Assembly (NCBI GenBank): GCA_030272155.1
Contig: CP126205.1
Location: 2,902,501-2,966,500, forward strand
Direction: 5' to 3'
Source: Tetradesmus obliquus
Lineage: Eukaryota; Chlorophyta; Chlorophyceae; Sphaeropleales; Scenedesmaceae
DNA length: 64,000 nt
Made by a program: the position numbers and the translations under genes. The notes under the pieces were generated by a model. It was not told the DNA's origin. It saw only the letters and a list, made by a program, of their open reading frames with translations, and did not search any database. This document shows, one piece after another, positions 11,201 through 21,222 of the stretch (the stretch's first letter is position 1; every line of letters starts with the position of its first letter).

Positions 11201-13621
11201 ATTGCGATTGGCACTGATGGTGGCGGCTCCGCACGCATCCCAGCCAGCTTCTGCGGGGTGGTGGGCATGAAGCCAACAAAAGGACGCCTGGCTGACGACC
11301 ACGGTGCGTTGAGTGGCTGTGATGCAGTTGGTGTTCAGACCGTTGCTGTGTCTACTGTTGTTGGCTTGAAGCCAACCAAGGGGCGCCTGGCTGACGACCA
11401 CGGTGCGTCGTGATTCTCTCTTCGCTGTTTGAGGCAGCTATGGATTGTAATCCAAGGTTGTGCTGGAGTTCAAGTACGGCTGTGTCTTGTGTTGCTGCGG
11501 GTGCATATGTCTGTTCAGCAGGCTGTGTGATGTGCTTGTTTGTGGTTGGCAGGCCTAATGTGCACAGATGGTGGCGGCTTGGCGCGTATCCCTGCCAGCT
11601 TTTGCGGAGTGGTGGGCATGAAGCCGACAAAAGGACGCCTGGCGGACGACCACGGTGCGTTGAGGCGCATGTAGAGTTTGTGTTGGCCTGCGGGTTGCGA
11701 AGTGAAATGCTGCTGTGACTCAGCCAGCTTCTGCGGGGTTGTCGGCATGAAGCCAACCAAGACGCGCAGCTAAGGTTGCGGTGGTTGTTGGGTTGCAGAT
11801 GCTGTTGTGGTCGGTTCAGCTTTTGCAGGGTTTTCGGCATGAAGCCTACAATAGGGCTCCTGACTGGCAACCACGGTCCTATTCCTGGCAAAACAAGGCT
11901 TCTGTTTCGTCTTTTCACTGGCCACTGCGCCCGTCACTGCTGTGCTGTCTCTGCAGCTGCGCACGGCGGCTACTCAAGCACCATTGAGACATGCCCTATT
12001 GCTGGCAGTGTAGCAGACGCCACGCTGCTGTATGCAGTCATGGCAAACATCAGCTACCCAACCAGCAGCATGCCTGACATCAGCAGCAACAAGGCCCTGC
12101 CAAAATTGGCAGCAGCAGCAGCTGCAGAGGCGGCAAAGCAGCCGCCGCGGCCGTTGAGCCTGCCAAGGTGAGCTGTGAGGCATGTAGCTCCATAACAGCA
12201 GCAGCAGCAGCAGCCGACGCTGACGCTGCCCAGGTGGGCAGTTTTAGACAGCAGCAGCAGCAGCAGCAACAGCAGCACCACCACCACCAGCAAAGCAGCG
12301 GCATGCAGTCATGGCCAATATAGCTTATATTAGCTACCCAGCCAGCAGCATGCCAGACATCAGCAGCAGCAGCAGAAGCGGCAAAGCAGCCGCCGCGGCC
12401 ATTGAGCTTGCCGAGGTGGGTAGTCCGGGACAGCAGCAGCAGCAGCAGAGTGCCATGCATGGAAGCACAGGCTACAGGCACATTGCTGCTGGTCGCCTGC
12501 TGCAACATGCTTGCTTGCCTGCCTGCGTCTGAGTCCGTTGAACTGCTGCTCTTGCGGCTTTCTTACCACGTTGCATGTTACAATGCGCAGCAATGCACTG
12601 CCGTTATGACATTGCCGCTACACTTGCGGCTGCCTGCCTTGTCTGCAGCGAGCTGCTGCCGCTGCAGCCTGGCAGTGCAGTGACTGCAATGCATCGCCTC
12701 TCTGACGTGACTTCTCAAACTTTGGATGCGCCTACCTGGCCGCCTGCCTGGCTGCCTGCCTTGTCTGCAGTGAGCTGCTGCCGCCGCAGCGACAGCAATG
12801 CATCGCCTCTCTGACATGACTGCTCAATTGTTGGATGCGCCTGCCTGCCTGCCTGCCTGCCTGCCTTCCTGCCTTGTCTGCGTGCCTTGTCTGCAGCGAG
12901 CTGCTGCCGCCGCAGCGACAGCAATGCATTGCCTCTCTGATGTAACTTCTCAAACTTTGGATGTGCCTACCTGGCTGCCTGCCTAGCTGCCTGCCTAGCT
13001 GCCTGCCTTGCCTGCAGCAACAGCAATGCATCGCCTCTCTGACATGACTGCTCAATTGTTGGATGCGCCTGCCTGCCTGGCTGCCTGTCTGTCTGCCTGT
13101 CTGCCTGCCTTGTCTGCAGGGAGCTGCTGCCGCTGCAGCCTTGCAGTGCAGTGACTGGGGAGTATGTGGTGGAGGGGCTCACCCCCCTCAAGGGCCTACG
13201 GCTGGGAGTGTTCAGGCCGGTGAGCGAGCAGTGGCGTGGCAACTGTGTTTCGGACTGCTTCCGGCGGCGTTCAAGCAGGCTAGCAGCACCTGTGGGTGTG
13301 GGCGTGGATGTTTGTGCGCTGGACTGGGGAGTCATCAGCAGCAGCATCGACGCCATCGGCCCCGTGGCCCAGTGGAGCGGCAACAGAAAGGGAGCACTAC
13401 ACCATCATGTTTGCAAGCATTACATGGACGGGGGAGTATGTGGTGGAGGGCACTGCCCGATTGCAGCGGGCCAACCACTGCAGCCCTGCCGTGGGAATGA
13501 CCAGCAATCATTGCCCCTGTGCCGGCATGCTGTGTGCTGCTGCTGCTGTGCAGTGGGCCAACGACTGTAGCCCTGGTGTTGCTGATGCACTGAAGCACGT
13601 GCCCCTGTGCTGCCGTGTTTG

Positions 13622-13660
<39 letters not shown>

Positions 13661-13733
13661 GCAGTGGGCCAATGACTGCAGCCCTGGTGTTGCTGATGCA
13701 CTGAAAGCACGTGCCCCTGTACTGCCGTGTTTG

Positions 13734-13772
<39 letters not shown>

Positions 13773-13844
13773 GCAGTGGGCCAATGACTGCAGCCCTGGT
13801 GTTGCTGATGCACTGAAGCACGTGCCCCTGTGCTGCCGTGTTTG

Positions 13845-13880
<36 letters not shown>

Positions 13881-15159
13881 GCAGTGGGCCAACGACTGCA
13901 GCCCTGGTGTTGCTGATGCACTGAAGCACGTGCCCCTGTGCTGCCGTGTTTGTGCTGCTGCTGCTGCTGCTGCTGCTGTGCAGCGGGCCAATGACTGCAG
14001 CCCTGGTGTTGCTGATGCACTGAAGCACGTGCCCCTGTGCTGCCGTGTTTGTGCTGCTGCTGCTGCTGCTGCTGCTGCTGTGCAGTGGGCCAATGACTGC
14101 AGCGCTGGTGTCGCTGATGTGCTGAAGCAAACCCTGAGCCGACTGGAGGTGCTGGGTGCTGCTGTTGTGGACATCAGCCTGCCAGATCTGGACCTGGTGC
14201 AGGTGCGGCTCGTCAAAGTAACATGTTACAAATAGTGTTACAGTGCTGATTACTGACATTGTTAGGTCAAACTGAGTAATGCCAGCTTGCAGCAGCTGAG
14301 CGCTGCTGTTCTTGACTTCAGCCGGCCAGATCTGGACCTGGTGCAGGTGCGGCCAGTCAAACTAACATGTTTCATAATATGTTATGGTGCCAGTATATGT
14401 AGCAATGTTGTATGTCAGAGGAACCCAGAAACCCAAGCTGGAACGCCAAAGACTTGTGAGATTTACCTGCTGGTCGACAAGCGCACAACCCTTTCTGCGA
14501 CTGCTTGAACCACGTGTGCTGCACAGTGGAAGCACAGCTTGCATCCTGTCACTGTGTGCGTGTGTTTGCATTACTGCGCTGCGCTGTGTGGCTGCAGGCG
14601 GGTCACCTGGTGACATACACGAGTGAGATGGCTGCTGATGGCATGCACAACTTATGAACAAGCAAACTTGGGATGCTGATGTTTGCATGTGTGTGCAACG
14701 CTGCGCTGTGTGGCTGCAGGCGGGTCACCTGGTGACGTACACGAGTGAGATGGCTGCTGATGGCATGGCGGCTGGCTGGCTCAAGGACTGGAGCCTGCGC
14801 AGCCAGGTGCGCAGCAGCAGCATCAGCAGCAGCTAGCTGCTGCAGCAGCAGCCCTGTGACGTGAATAACAGCGCAAGCATCAGCTCCAGCAAGCATACAG
14901 CAGTACCAGCAGCAAGCAGAAGCAATGTGTTGCAGCACACTTGGAAGAGTGACAAGCAGCGGCAGCAGCAGCGAGCAGCGAGAGCTAGACACTTTTTCGT
15001 GCATGCATGCAGTGCTGAAGCAGTCGCTAACGTATGCCTGCAGAAACAAACTTGGCTTAGGTGCCATCAACTGCCTCTTAAGCTGGTCCTTACAGCCACA
15101 ATGCTGCTGTTGCTGCTGGCGGTAATGTACTGATGCTGCCACATGTGCTCCTGCGACCG

Positions 15160-15191
<32 letters not shown>

Positions 15192-15443
15192 CTCAACCTT
15201 GACACGCGGCTCTTCTACTGCAGTGCCCTCAGCTTCACTGATGATGACTACACACAGGCACAGGTGCGGCAGCAGCAGCAGCAGCAGCAGCGCCACATGT
15301 GTCAATTGTCAGCCCCTGTCTGATGTCGACCTGCCATCACTTTCGCTGCATGCTTGCCTTCATCTCCGTGCAAGCATGTGTGCTGTGCCTGCTCCTGCTA
15401 ATTCTCGTGCATACCTCCGCATGCTGCCGCAGCGCTGTGAACA

Positions 15444-15501
<58 letters not shown>

Positions 15502-18102
15502 AGCGTATGCGCACACGCGCACTGGCCAGCTTTCAGGCGGCGTTCCAGCACTGCGACATCATCGTCACACCAGCCACTCCTACAGTGGCGCCTGCCATGC
15601 CGGAGCAAGCCAACACCACAGGTGCGTGTACAGTTGCGGTGCTTTTGAGGTTTTAGGGCACTTGACGAACAGCTGCCAGCCACCCCCACAGTGCTTTGGA
15701 GGTTTTAGGGCACTTGAACAGCTGCCAGCCACCCCCACAGTGCTTTGGAGGTTTCAGGGCACTTGGACAGCTGCCAGCCACACCCACAGTGGCGTTTGCC
15801 ATGCCGGATCAGGCTGACACAACAGGTGCGTGTGCTGCCGCACTCGGCACACCCGTCTTATTTGGGCAAACGTCTATGTGTGTGGGGCAGCATTGAGCCA
15901 GCCACACCCACAGTGGCGCCCGCCATGCCAGAGCAGGCTGACGGAACAGGTGCGTGCACAGTTGCGGTGCTTTTGAGGTTTTTAGGGCATTGAACAGCTG
16001 CCAGCCACACCCACAGTGGGGCCTGCCATGCCGGAGCAGGCAGACACAACAAGTGGGTGTGTCATGCATGGAGACGGGCACATGCCGCCCTGCAGGCCGC
16101 ACCTGTGCCTTCTCTAGCTCCCTGAATCTGGCAGCAACTGCATGCAAGCCAATCTATGCAAACATAACTCTTCAGTTTGCATTTACAGTCTGTGTTTTGT
16201 ATGACTGCCGTTGCCGCTGCTGCTGCCGGTACTCCTTGCAGCAGCTCCCCAGAAGGTTGTCTGACACGAGTACATTTGATGTGGCGCAGCGCTTTACCTA
16301 TGCTGCCACTGCTGCTGCTGCTGCCGCTCTACTCTGTGCTCCGTCCTTTCAAGCAGGCGTGTTTGACATGGCGTACAGCTTTTCAGCGATCCGCTTCACA
16401 CCGGCCGCTAACTTCACCATGTACTCACGGCTCATGCTGTGTCTCATTGTTGCTGCTGCTGTGCCTCATTGCTGTGTGCAGGCGTGTTTGACATGGCGTA
16501 CAACTTCTCAGCCATTTGCTTCACCCCGGCCCTGACCATCACCCTGTACTCACGACTAGTGCTGTGTCTCATTTCTAATTGTCACTGCTGCTGCTGCTGC
16601 TGCCGTGCAGGCGTGTTTGACATGGCGTACAACTTTTCGGCGATCCGCTTCACCCAGGCCGCCACCTTCACCGTGTACTCACGACTAGTGCTGTGTCTCA
16701 TTTTCACTGCTGCTGCTGCTGCCGTGCAGGTGTGTTTGACATGGCGTATACTTTTTCACCGATCCGCTTCACCCAGGCCCTGCCCATCACCGTGTACTCA
16801 CGACTAGTGCTGTGTCTCATTGTCACTGCTGCTGCTGCTGCTGCTGATGCTGCTGATGCTGCTGCTGCTGCCGTGCAGGCGTGTTTGACATGGCGTACAA
16901 CTTCTCAGCAATTCGCTTCACCCAGGCCGCCAACTTCACCGGGCTGCCTGCGCTGGTGCTGCCAGGGGGGCGGCTGATGGGCATGTCGCTGCCTGTGGGG
17001 TGAGTGCCTGTTGCTGCTACTGCACACATCAGCATTCAACATAAGATGCTCCTTCTCTTGAAACCAAATTGATTAACACTCTCAAACAACATCTTCAGAA
17101 AGAATGTTCAAAGTTAAGACCAGCTTCACCGGGCTGCCCGCGCTGGTGCTGCCAGGGGGCCGGCTGATGGGCATGTCGCTGCCTGTGGGGTGAGTGCCTG
17201 TTGCTGCTACTTTACACATCAACGTTCAACACAAGCAACTCCTTCTCCTGGTTGTGACAATAATAATGGACTTACTCTCAAGTCAAAACTTTGCAATTCG
17301 CATTTTGTCTTTAAGATCACATTGTCCAGAGTTCAGACCACCTTCACGGGGCTGCCGGCGCTGGTGCTGCCAGGAGGCCGGCTGCCGGGCATGTCACTGC
17401 CTGTGGGGTGAGTGCCTGCTGCTGCTACTTCCCACATCAGCGTGCAACACAAGCAACTCCTTCTCCTGGTTGTGACAATATTATTGGACTTAGTTCTCAA
17501 GTAGGAATTTTCGAAAACGCATTTTGTCTCAAAGATCGCATTGGCCAGAATTAAGATTTACTTTACCGGGCTGCCCGCGCTGGTGCTGCCAGGGGGCCGG
17601 CTGATGGGCATGTCACTGCCTGTGGGGTGAGTGCCTGCTGACCTTACTTAATTTAATCAATACAAGGCTGCTACTGCTGCTTCGGCTGGTCAAGATCATG
17701 CAGCGGCAGTTGCTGCTGCTGCTGTGGTGGGTTGCGTTGCGGCTGATTTGGCGTCACTTGCTGCTGTGTGGTGTAAGTTTACCCGCCAACAAGCCGAGAC
17801 CATGGCATTCATGCCTAACACCTGCCCACTTGTCTGCCTGCCTGCCTGCAACCTGCTGCTGCTGTCGGCACTGTCCATCTCTTCCCCCTTGTCCTGTCCG
17901 CAGCGTGCAGTTCATCGGCAAGCCCTGGGCAGAGTCCAGCCTGCTGCGCACAGCAGCAGCACTGGAGCAGCAGATGCTGGAGGACGGCCTGCCTAAACCG
18001 CTGCCGGGACTGGCCATAAACCCCATCGAGTGTGCGGTCGGGGTGCACCCTAAAGCGCGCGAGCTCACTCAGAAGCTCTGGGCGGCCCGTTACAAGAAGT
18101 GA
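8297..18102 (+). CDS. Fatty acid amide hydrolase-like amidase, paralog 1 (catalytic residues intact)
   Basis: Amidase-signature serine hydrolase of the plant FAAH type, expected to hydrolyse N-acylethanolamines or other acyl amides. Phase-consistent exons: 8297-8440, 8525-8559, 8638-8891, 9567-9810, 10078-10219, 11132-11303, 11957-12167, 13120-13219, 14086-14202, 14720-14806, 15192-15263, 15504-15621, 16879-16999, 17904-18102 (671 residues). The Ser-cisSer-Lys triad is complete: Lys206 ([10 protein letters not shown]), Ser282 (GGSSAGS) and Ser306 ([10 protein letters not shown]), within one residue of the numbering I recall for Arabidopsis FAAH (205/281/305). [11 protein letters not shown] near the N-terminus also matches the plant enzyme. 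Exon 1 needs a GC donor (CAG|GCGAGC) and is the weakest part; exon 12 uses a TAG acceptor. Introns are unusually long because most contain copies of neighbouring exon edges. Tandem paralog follows at 21223. Confidence 0.88.
10137..10722 (+). repeat. Three tandem copies of the FAAH1 exon-5 end plus donor
   Basis: Copies coding [20 protein letters not shown] and ending in CAG|GT lie near 10137-10219, 10379-10467 and 10637-10722. Only the first is joined to the exon body; the others lie in the intron and keep a good donor. Confidence 0.8.
10905..11170 (+). repeat. Two copies of the FAAH1 exon-6 acceptor edge
   Basis: CAG|GACCCCACCAA(A/G)ATGGCTGG occurs at 10980 and 11132, each preceded by the same CGTCATATGACA-NTGTTACATTGTTAC leader. 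The first copy is frameshifted after GGSS; the second continues into the full exon. Confidence 0.8.
11225..11885 (+). repeat. Five copies of the FAAH1 nucleophile-exon end
   Basis: Segments coding (P)[20 protein letters not shown] recur near 11240-11303, 11345-11403, 11563-11655, 11723-11765 and 11815-11885, with increasing decay. The third has its own acceptor (TTGGCAG, exon from 11553) and donor (CACG|GTGCGT), and codes [10 protein letters not shown], with Leu in place of the nucleophile Ser. Confidence 0.75.
12170..12425 (+). repeat. Partial copy of the FAAH1 exon-7 end
   Basis: [18 protein letters not shown] of exon 7 recurs as [20 protein letters not shown] near 12300-12420, embedded among CAG-rich runs. 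Confidence 0.65.
12640..13150 (+). repeat. Array of about five ~125-bp units carrying the FAAH1 exon-8 acceptor edge
   Basis: Each unit has GCAATGCATCGCCTCTCTGA, then a (TGCC)n pyrimidine tract, then CTGCAG and GAGCTGCTGCCGC, the start of exon 8. Only the last copy (13120) continues into the exon. The TGCC tetramer expands differently in each unit. Confidence 0.8.
13530..14130 (+). repeat. Six tandem copies of the FAAH1 exon-9 acceptor edge with (CTG)n tracts
   Basis: Units of roughly 85-125 bp: (CTG)n, TGTGCAG, then sequence coding WANDCS(P/A)GVADALK, then GTGCCCCTGTGCTGCCGTG. The last copy, at 14086, alone reads on into the rest of the exon ([20 protein letters not shown]). CTG number differs between units. 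Confidence 0.9.
14130..14350 (+). repeat. Duplicated FAAH1 exon-9 donor edge
   Basis: The segment coding PDLDLVQ with its CAG|GTGCGG donor is present at about 14150-14208 and again at 14300-14352. Confidence 0.75.
14595..14800 (+). repeat. Duplicated FAAH1 exon-10 acceptor edge
   Basis: GGCTGCAG|GCGGGTCACCTGGTGA and the sequence coding [16 protein letters not shown] occur twice; the second copy (14720) continues to the donor. Confidence 0.8.
15550..16050 (+). repeat. Tandem copies of the FAAH1 exon-12 donor edge
   Basis: CCAGCCAC(A)CCCACAGTGG...ATGCCGGAGCAGGC...ACA(A)CAG|GTGCGTG recurs about five times after the first, functional copy that ends at 15621. Confidence 0.8.
16350..16935 (+). 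repeat. Five copies of the FAAH1 exon-13 acceptor edge
   Basis: CAG|GCGTGTTTGACATGGCGTA (one copy reads GTGTGTTT) starts at about 16355, 16484, 16612, 16730 and 16879, each coding VFDMAY(S/N/T)FSxIxFT. The last copy reads through into [11 protein letters not shown]. Confidence 0.9.
16925..17635 (+). repeat. Four copies of the FAAH1 exon-13 donor edge
   Basis: GGGCTGCC(T/C/G)GCGCTGGTG through CTGCCTGTGGGGTGAGTGCC recurs at about 16938, 17128, 17350 and 17570, separated by ~200-bp units that include intron sequence. Confidence 0.9.
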
Positions 18103-18335
18103 AGTGCAAGATAGTTAAATGTGGATCTGGCAGTACAAGTACCCCAGGCAGTACGATTTCCTGCCACAAATGAGCTCACTCAGAAGCTCTGGGTATCCCG
18201 TTACAAGAAGTGAGATGTTCCGTACCCCAGGTGTTGTTGATTTGGCAGTACACTTGAGTACCCCAGGCAATACGATGCCATGCCACGTGTGAGCTCGCAC
18301 AGTGGCGTGTGGGTTACAAGTATGCTTGTGGATTG
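18055..18335 (+). repeat. FAAH1 stop-codon region repeated in the 3' flank
   Basis: GAGCTCACTCAGAAGCTCTGGG through TTACAAGAAGTGA at the end of the CDS recurs ~116 bp downstream (18171-18213) and, decayed, near 18291-18325. GTACCCCAGGCAGTACGA is interleaved. Confidence 0.85.
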
Positions 18336-21222
18336 GGCGGGAGCAGTACATTGAGTGTTGCAGCTAAAAGCAGTACGGGTGGTGTTGTTAGGCAGTACGT
18401 GGCAGTACAAACACATTGGTCTCCAGCAGCTGGGCAGAGCATTTGTGTGGAAACAGGGGACCAGATGGGGGGTGCTCCTCTGTTGCTGCGGCTGCTGCTG
18501 CTGCTGCTGCTGCTGGGGGTGAAGTGTTGTGTACTACCAGCTAGTGAATGGGCCGGGGGTCAGGTGTTTGTTACTTTTTGTTACTTTTGAAGGTGTTTAT
18601 AGTGAAGCAGGTCTGCACGCATTGCTCTGTGTTGTTTTTGGTCAGTTGCAGTGAGTGGCTGTACAGGTTTTGAACAGGGTTTTGAACAGGTTTTTTGTGA
18701 AGGTATGCCGTTGATTGGGTGGCACCAGCAGCAGCGATTGCATTGGGCGTTGACGCTGAGTTGCGGGTATGGCAGCCATACAAAAACCTATCGAGGCCGC
18801 ACATGCTGTGCCGCATAGACTGGCACTGTCCGTAATGCAGCTGCACTGCAAAAGGGGTTTGACTGGGCTCTTGTTGGCGACAGACAATGTCAGCCGCCGC
18901 TGCTGCAGGTGTGTTGGGCTGGCGTATATACATCGTCTTGGCTTTGCTGCTGTAATTGGATGCTCAGAGTGTGATGGTACATTGCACTGGTTCTTACTTT
19001 TTTGCTGTTGTCTAGGGCGCTGCTGTAGTGGGAAATGTACTGCCTGATGATGGGTCCGGGGGTGCTGAGTAGCCGGCGTGCTGCTACGATGAGCATGCTG
19101 AGCAAATCACGAAAGTGTGGCCTCTGCTTGTTTGAGGACGCTGCTGCTTGCGAGGGGTGTACAGCCTGTGGATGGGTCTGGGGGGCTGAGTAGCGGACGT
19201 GCTGCGCTGCTTACCATTCAGCATGCTGAACAAAGTACGGGGGAGACACTTGCTGCCGTGGTGCCTCGCTGCCGCTTGTGAGGTGTGTACACTTTGCGGA
19301 TGGGTTGCAGGGTTTCCCTTTCTTGTCCTGGGGTGTGAACCAGCTGATGTGCTCTCCTGCTCACCATTGAGGTGCTGCAAGCTGCAACTGCTGCTGGGCT
19401 TAAACGAGTTCGAAGTGGCAGGCATGCTGAACATATGGGAAACGGTGAACTGTTGCGGAATGTTGGTGCAGTGCAGAGCACCCTAACAGACAGGGGACAG
19501 CAGGCGTGCATGCTCTCAGCTGGTGGTGTCTCCAGGCAGGCATACAAATGTTGTGGTGTTGAGAGATGGTGCGCATCATGATGTGGCCTGCTGCTTCTAG
19601 TTATGCCTGGTTGCATGCTGCCTACAAGGTTGCGTCAGCGCGGCAACAGCAGCCGGCAGCAGCCATTGCATTGGCTGCTTGTTACATTGCGTCCGTGCTG
19701 GCTGTGCGCGTTTCACTATGTAATCCAACTTTGTGCATGGTGGTTGATTTCATCAGCAACACGCGCTGGTTCTGCGCTGTCTGCAGACGAACAGGTTTGA
19801 ACTGGCTGTTATGTTTGACCGGTCATCATTCCTGCAGTCACCTTGGCTGCTGTCGTCTGTCATGTTTGAACCGCCAACATGCCTGCAGTCACCCTGGCTG
19901 CTGTCAGCTGTTTTGTTTGACTGGTCAACATGCCTGCAGTCACCGTGGCTGTCGTTGGCTCCTGCAGGGTTGCTTTGCTGCTCTGACGTCTCGTGCTGTG
20001 TGATGCTGTGCATACCATGGCTGTCTGCAAGCCGGCGCGGGCAATTGCCCCCAACTTGCACCGCCCTAAAGTATGTATTCTGGTATTTCCTTGCAGCTGC
20101 GTGCGCGCTGAGCGCCCGCAAACCATTGTGCAGTGATATACCTACTGTATCTTTGCAGGACACCGATGTGACCAGCAACGACAAGCGCGCCGTGTGATTC
20201 TGTCAGATTTTCACATGTGTGGTGGGTGCAGCAGCTGCTGGTGGTGTGGCCCGGGGGTGGGGCCTTTGCTTTTTGTTTGCAGCAAGCAATGCGCTGTGTC
20301 AGGTGTTCTAACGTCATTTGCAATAATAGCTGGCGCTATATGGCAAGAGTTCCCTTTTGTTGTCGTGCGGCAGTATTGGCGCTTATTGCAATGCTGCTGC
20401 ACCAGCCTTGAATCTTGTCTACTTCGTTGAATTGTTGCAGCCAGCGCGTATGTATTGTGTCCACTTCTTCACGTTGTTCCAGCCAGCACGTATGTATTGT
20501 ATACTCCTTGATGGTGGCATGTTTCGCTTGAATGTACATTTGGTGAAGTGCAAATGCAGGGACACACTCTTGCTTGTGCCGTGTTGGCCCAACATGCTGA
20601 GCATGTCACATCCACGTGACGACAGCAGCAATCACATAGCTGGATGTTGCTGTAACATGCTTTGGATTACTACGTGTGTGCTTCGCAGTGTCTCACATGC
20701 ATTGCACTGGCAGCTTGGGCGGGAGAAGGCACACAGCTGCATGCCCAGTAGGGTTGGCACACCTGGGCCATGATTGTGACTGACATACCCATGCTGCCTG
20801 GAGCCGTCGAGGTGAATTGCGCGGCATTTTGAATTCGCTATCATAATGCTACGATCACTAGCGGCATTTTGAGCAACCCAGACTGCTGTTCACTGGGCTG
20901 CCTGTCACCTTCGTGACACCCTCCCACCTCTCCGACACGCTTATCATACATGCCTGATTATCAGGCGCGAACTCGATTTACGATCATCATGCGTGGTGCA
21001 AACGCAGTATTGCATGGTTATGAAAGCCGTACATAACCCGGCTGGCTGCCAGTGACTAGACAACTCCCTCTGAGCCCTGGGCCACGTCTCGCTGAGAAAA
21101 CAAAGCCACTGCTGAGATAAGATCTCAAACCTTCATTTTCCTTCCTTTCAACTTTTGCCTCCCATCCCTTTATCCAGCTTGACGCTTCAACTCATCGTCG
21201 CAACAGTACCGTAGCAGCAACC
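18103..21222. other. Intergenic region between the two FAAH paralogs
   Basis: About 3.1 kb without a recognised gene. Besides the repeated CDS end it holds two diverged copies of a >100-bp unit (19065-19330, GCTGAGTAGC(C/G)G(G/A)CGTGCTGC), a 51-bp-type unit in about four copies (19800-19975) and a short doublet with AGCCAGC(G/A)CGTATGTATTGT (20437-20500). The last ~200 bp should be the FAAH2 promoter. Confidence 0.6.
19800..19975 (+). repeat. Four tandem ~51-bp units
   Basis: CCTGCAGTCACC(T/C/G)TGGCTG followed by TGTTTGA(C/A)C...CAACATG repeats head to tail. No exon match was found, so it may be a minisatellite unrelated to exon edges. Confidence 0.7.

Noticed and set aside
12640-14130. Regularly spaced repeats that could suggest a CRISPR array
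   Set aside because: Units are exon edges with splice sites and microsatellites in a eukaryotic gene; spacers are not unique, and no cas-like gene is present.
13335-14259. Minus-strand open frames of ~280-290 residues across the FAAH1 array
   Set aside because: They are antisense readings of the [14 protein letters not shown] repeat and CAG runs; the plus strand carries the conserved amidase exon.
8297-18102. FAAH1 as a pseudogene because of its many broken exon copies
   Set aside because: One copy of each exon joins in phase to a full-length amidase with an intact catalytic triad; the broken copies are intronic.
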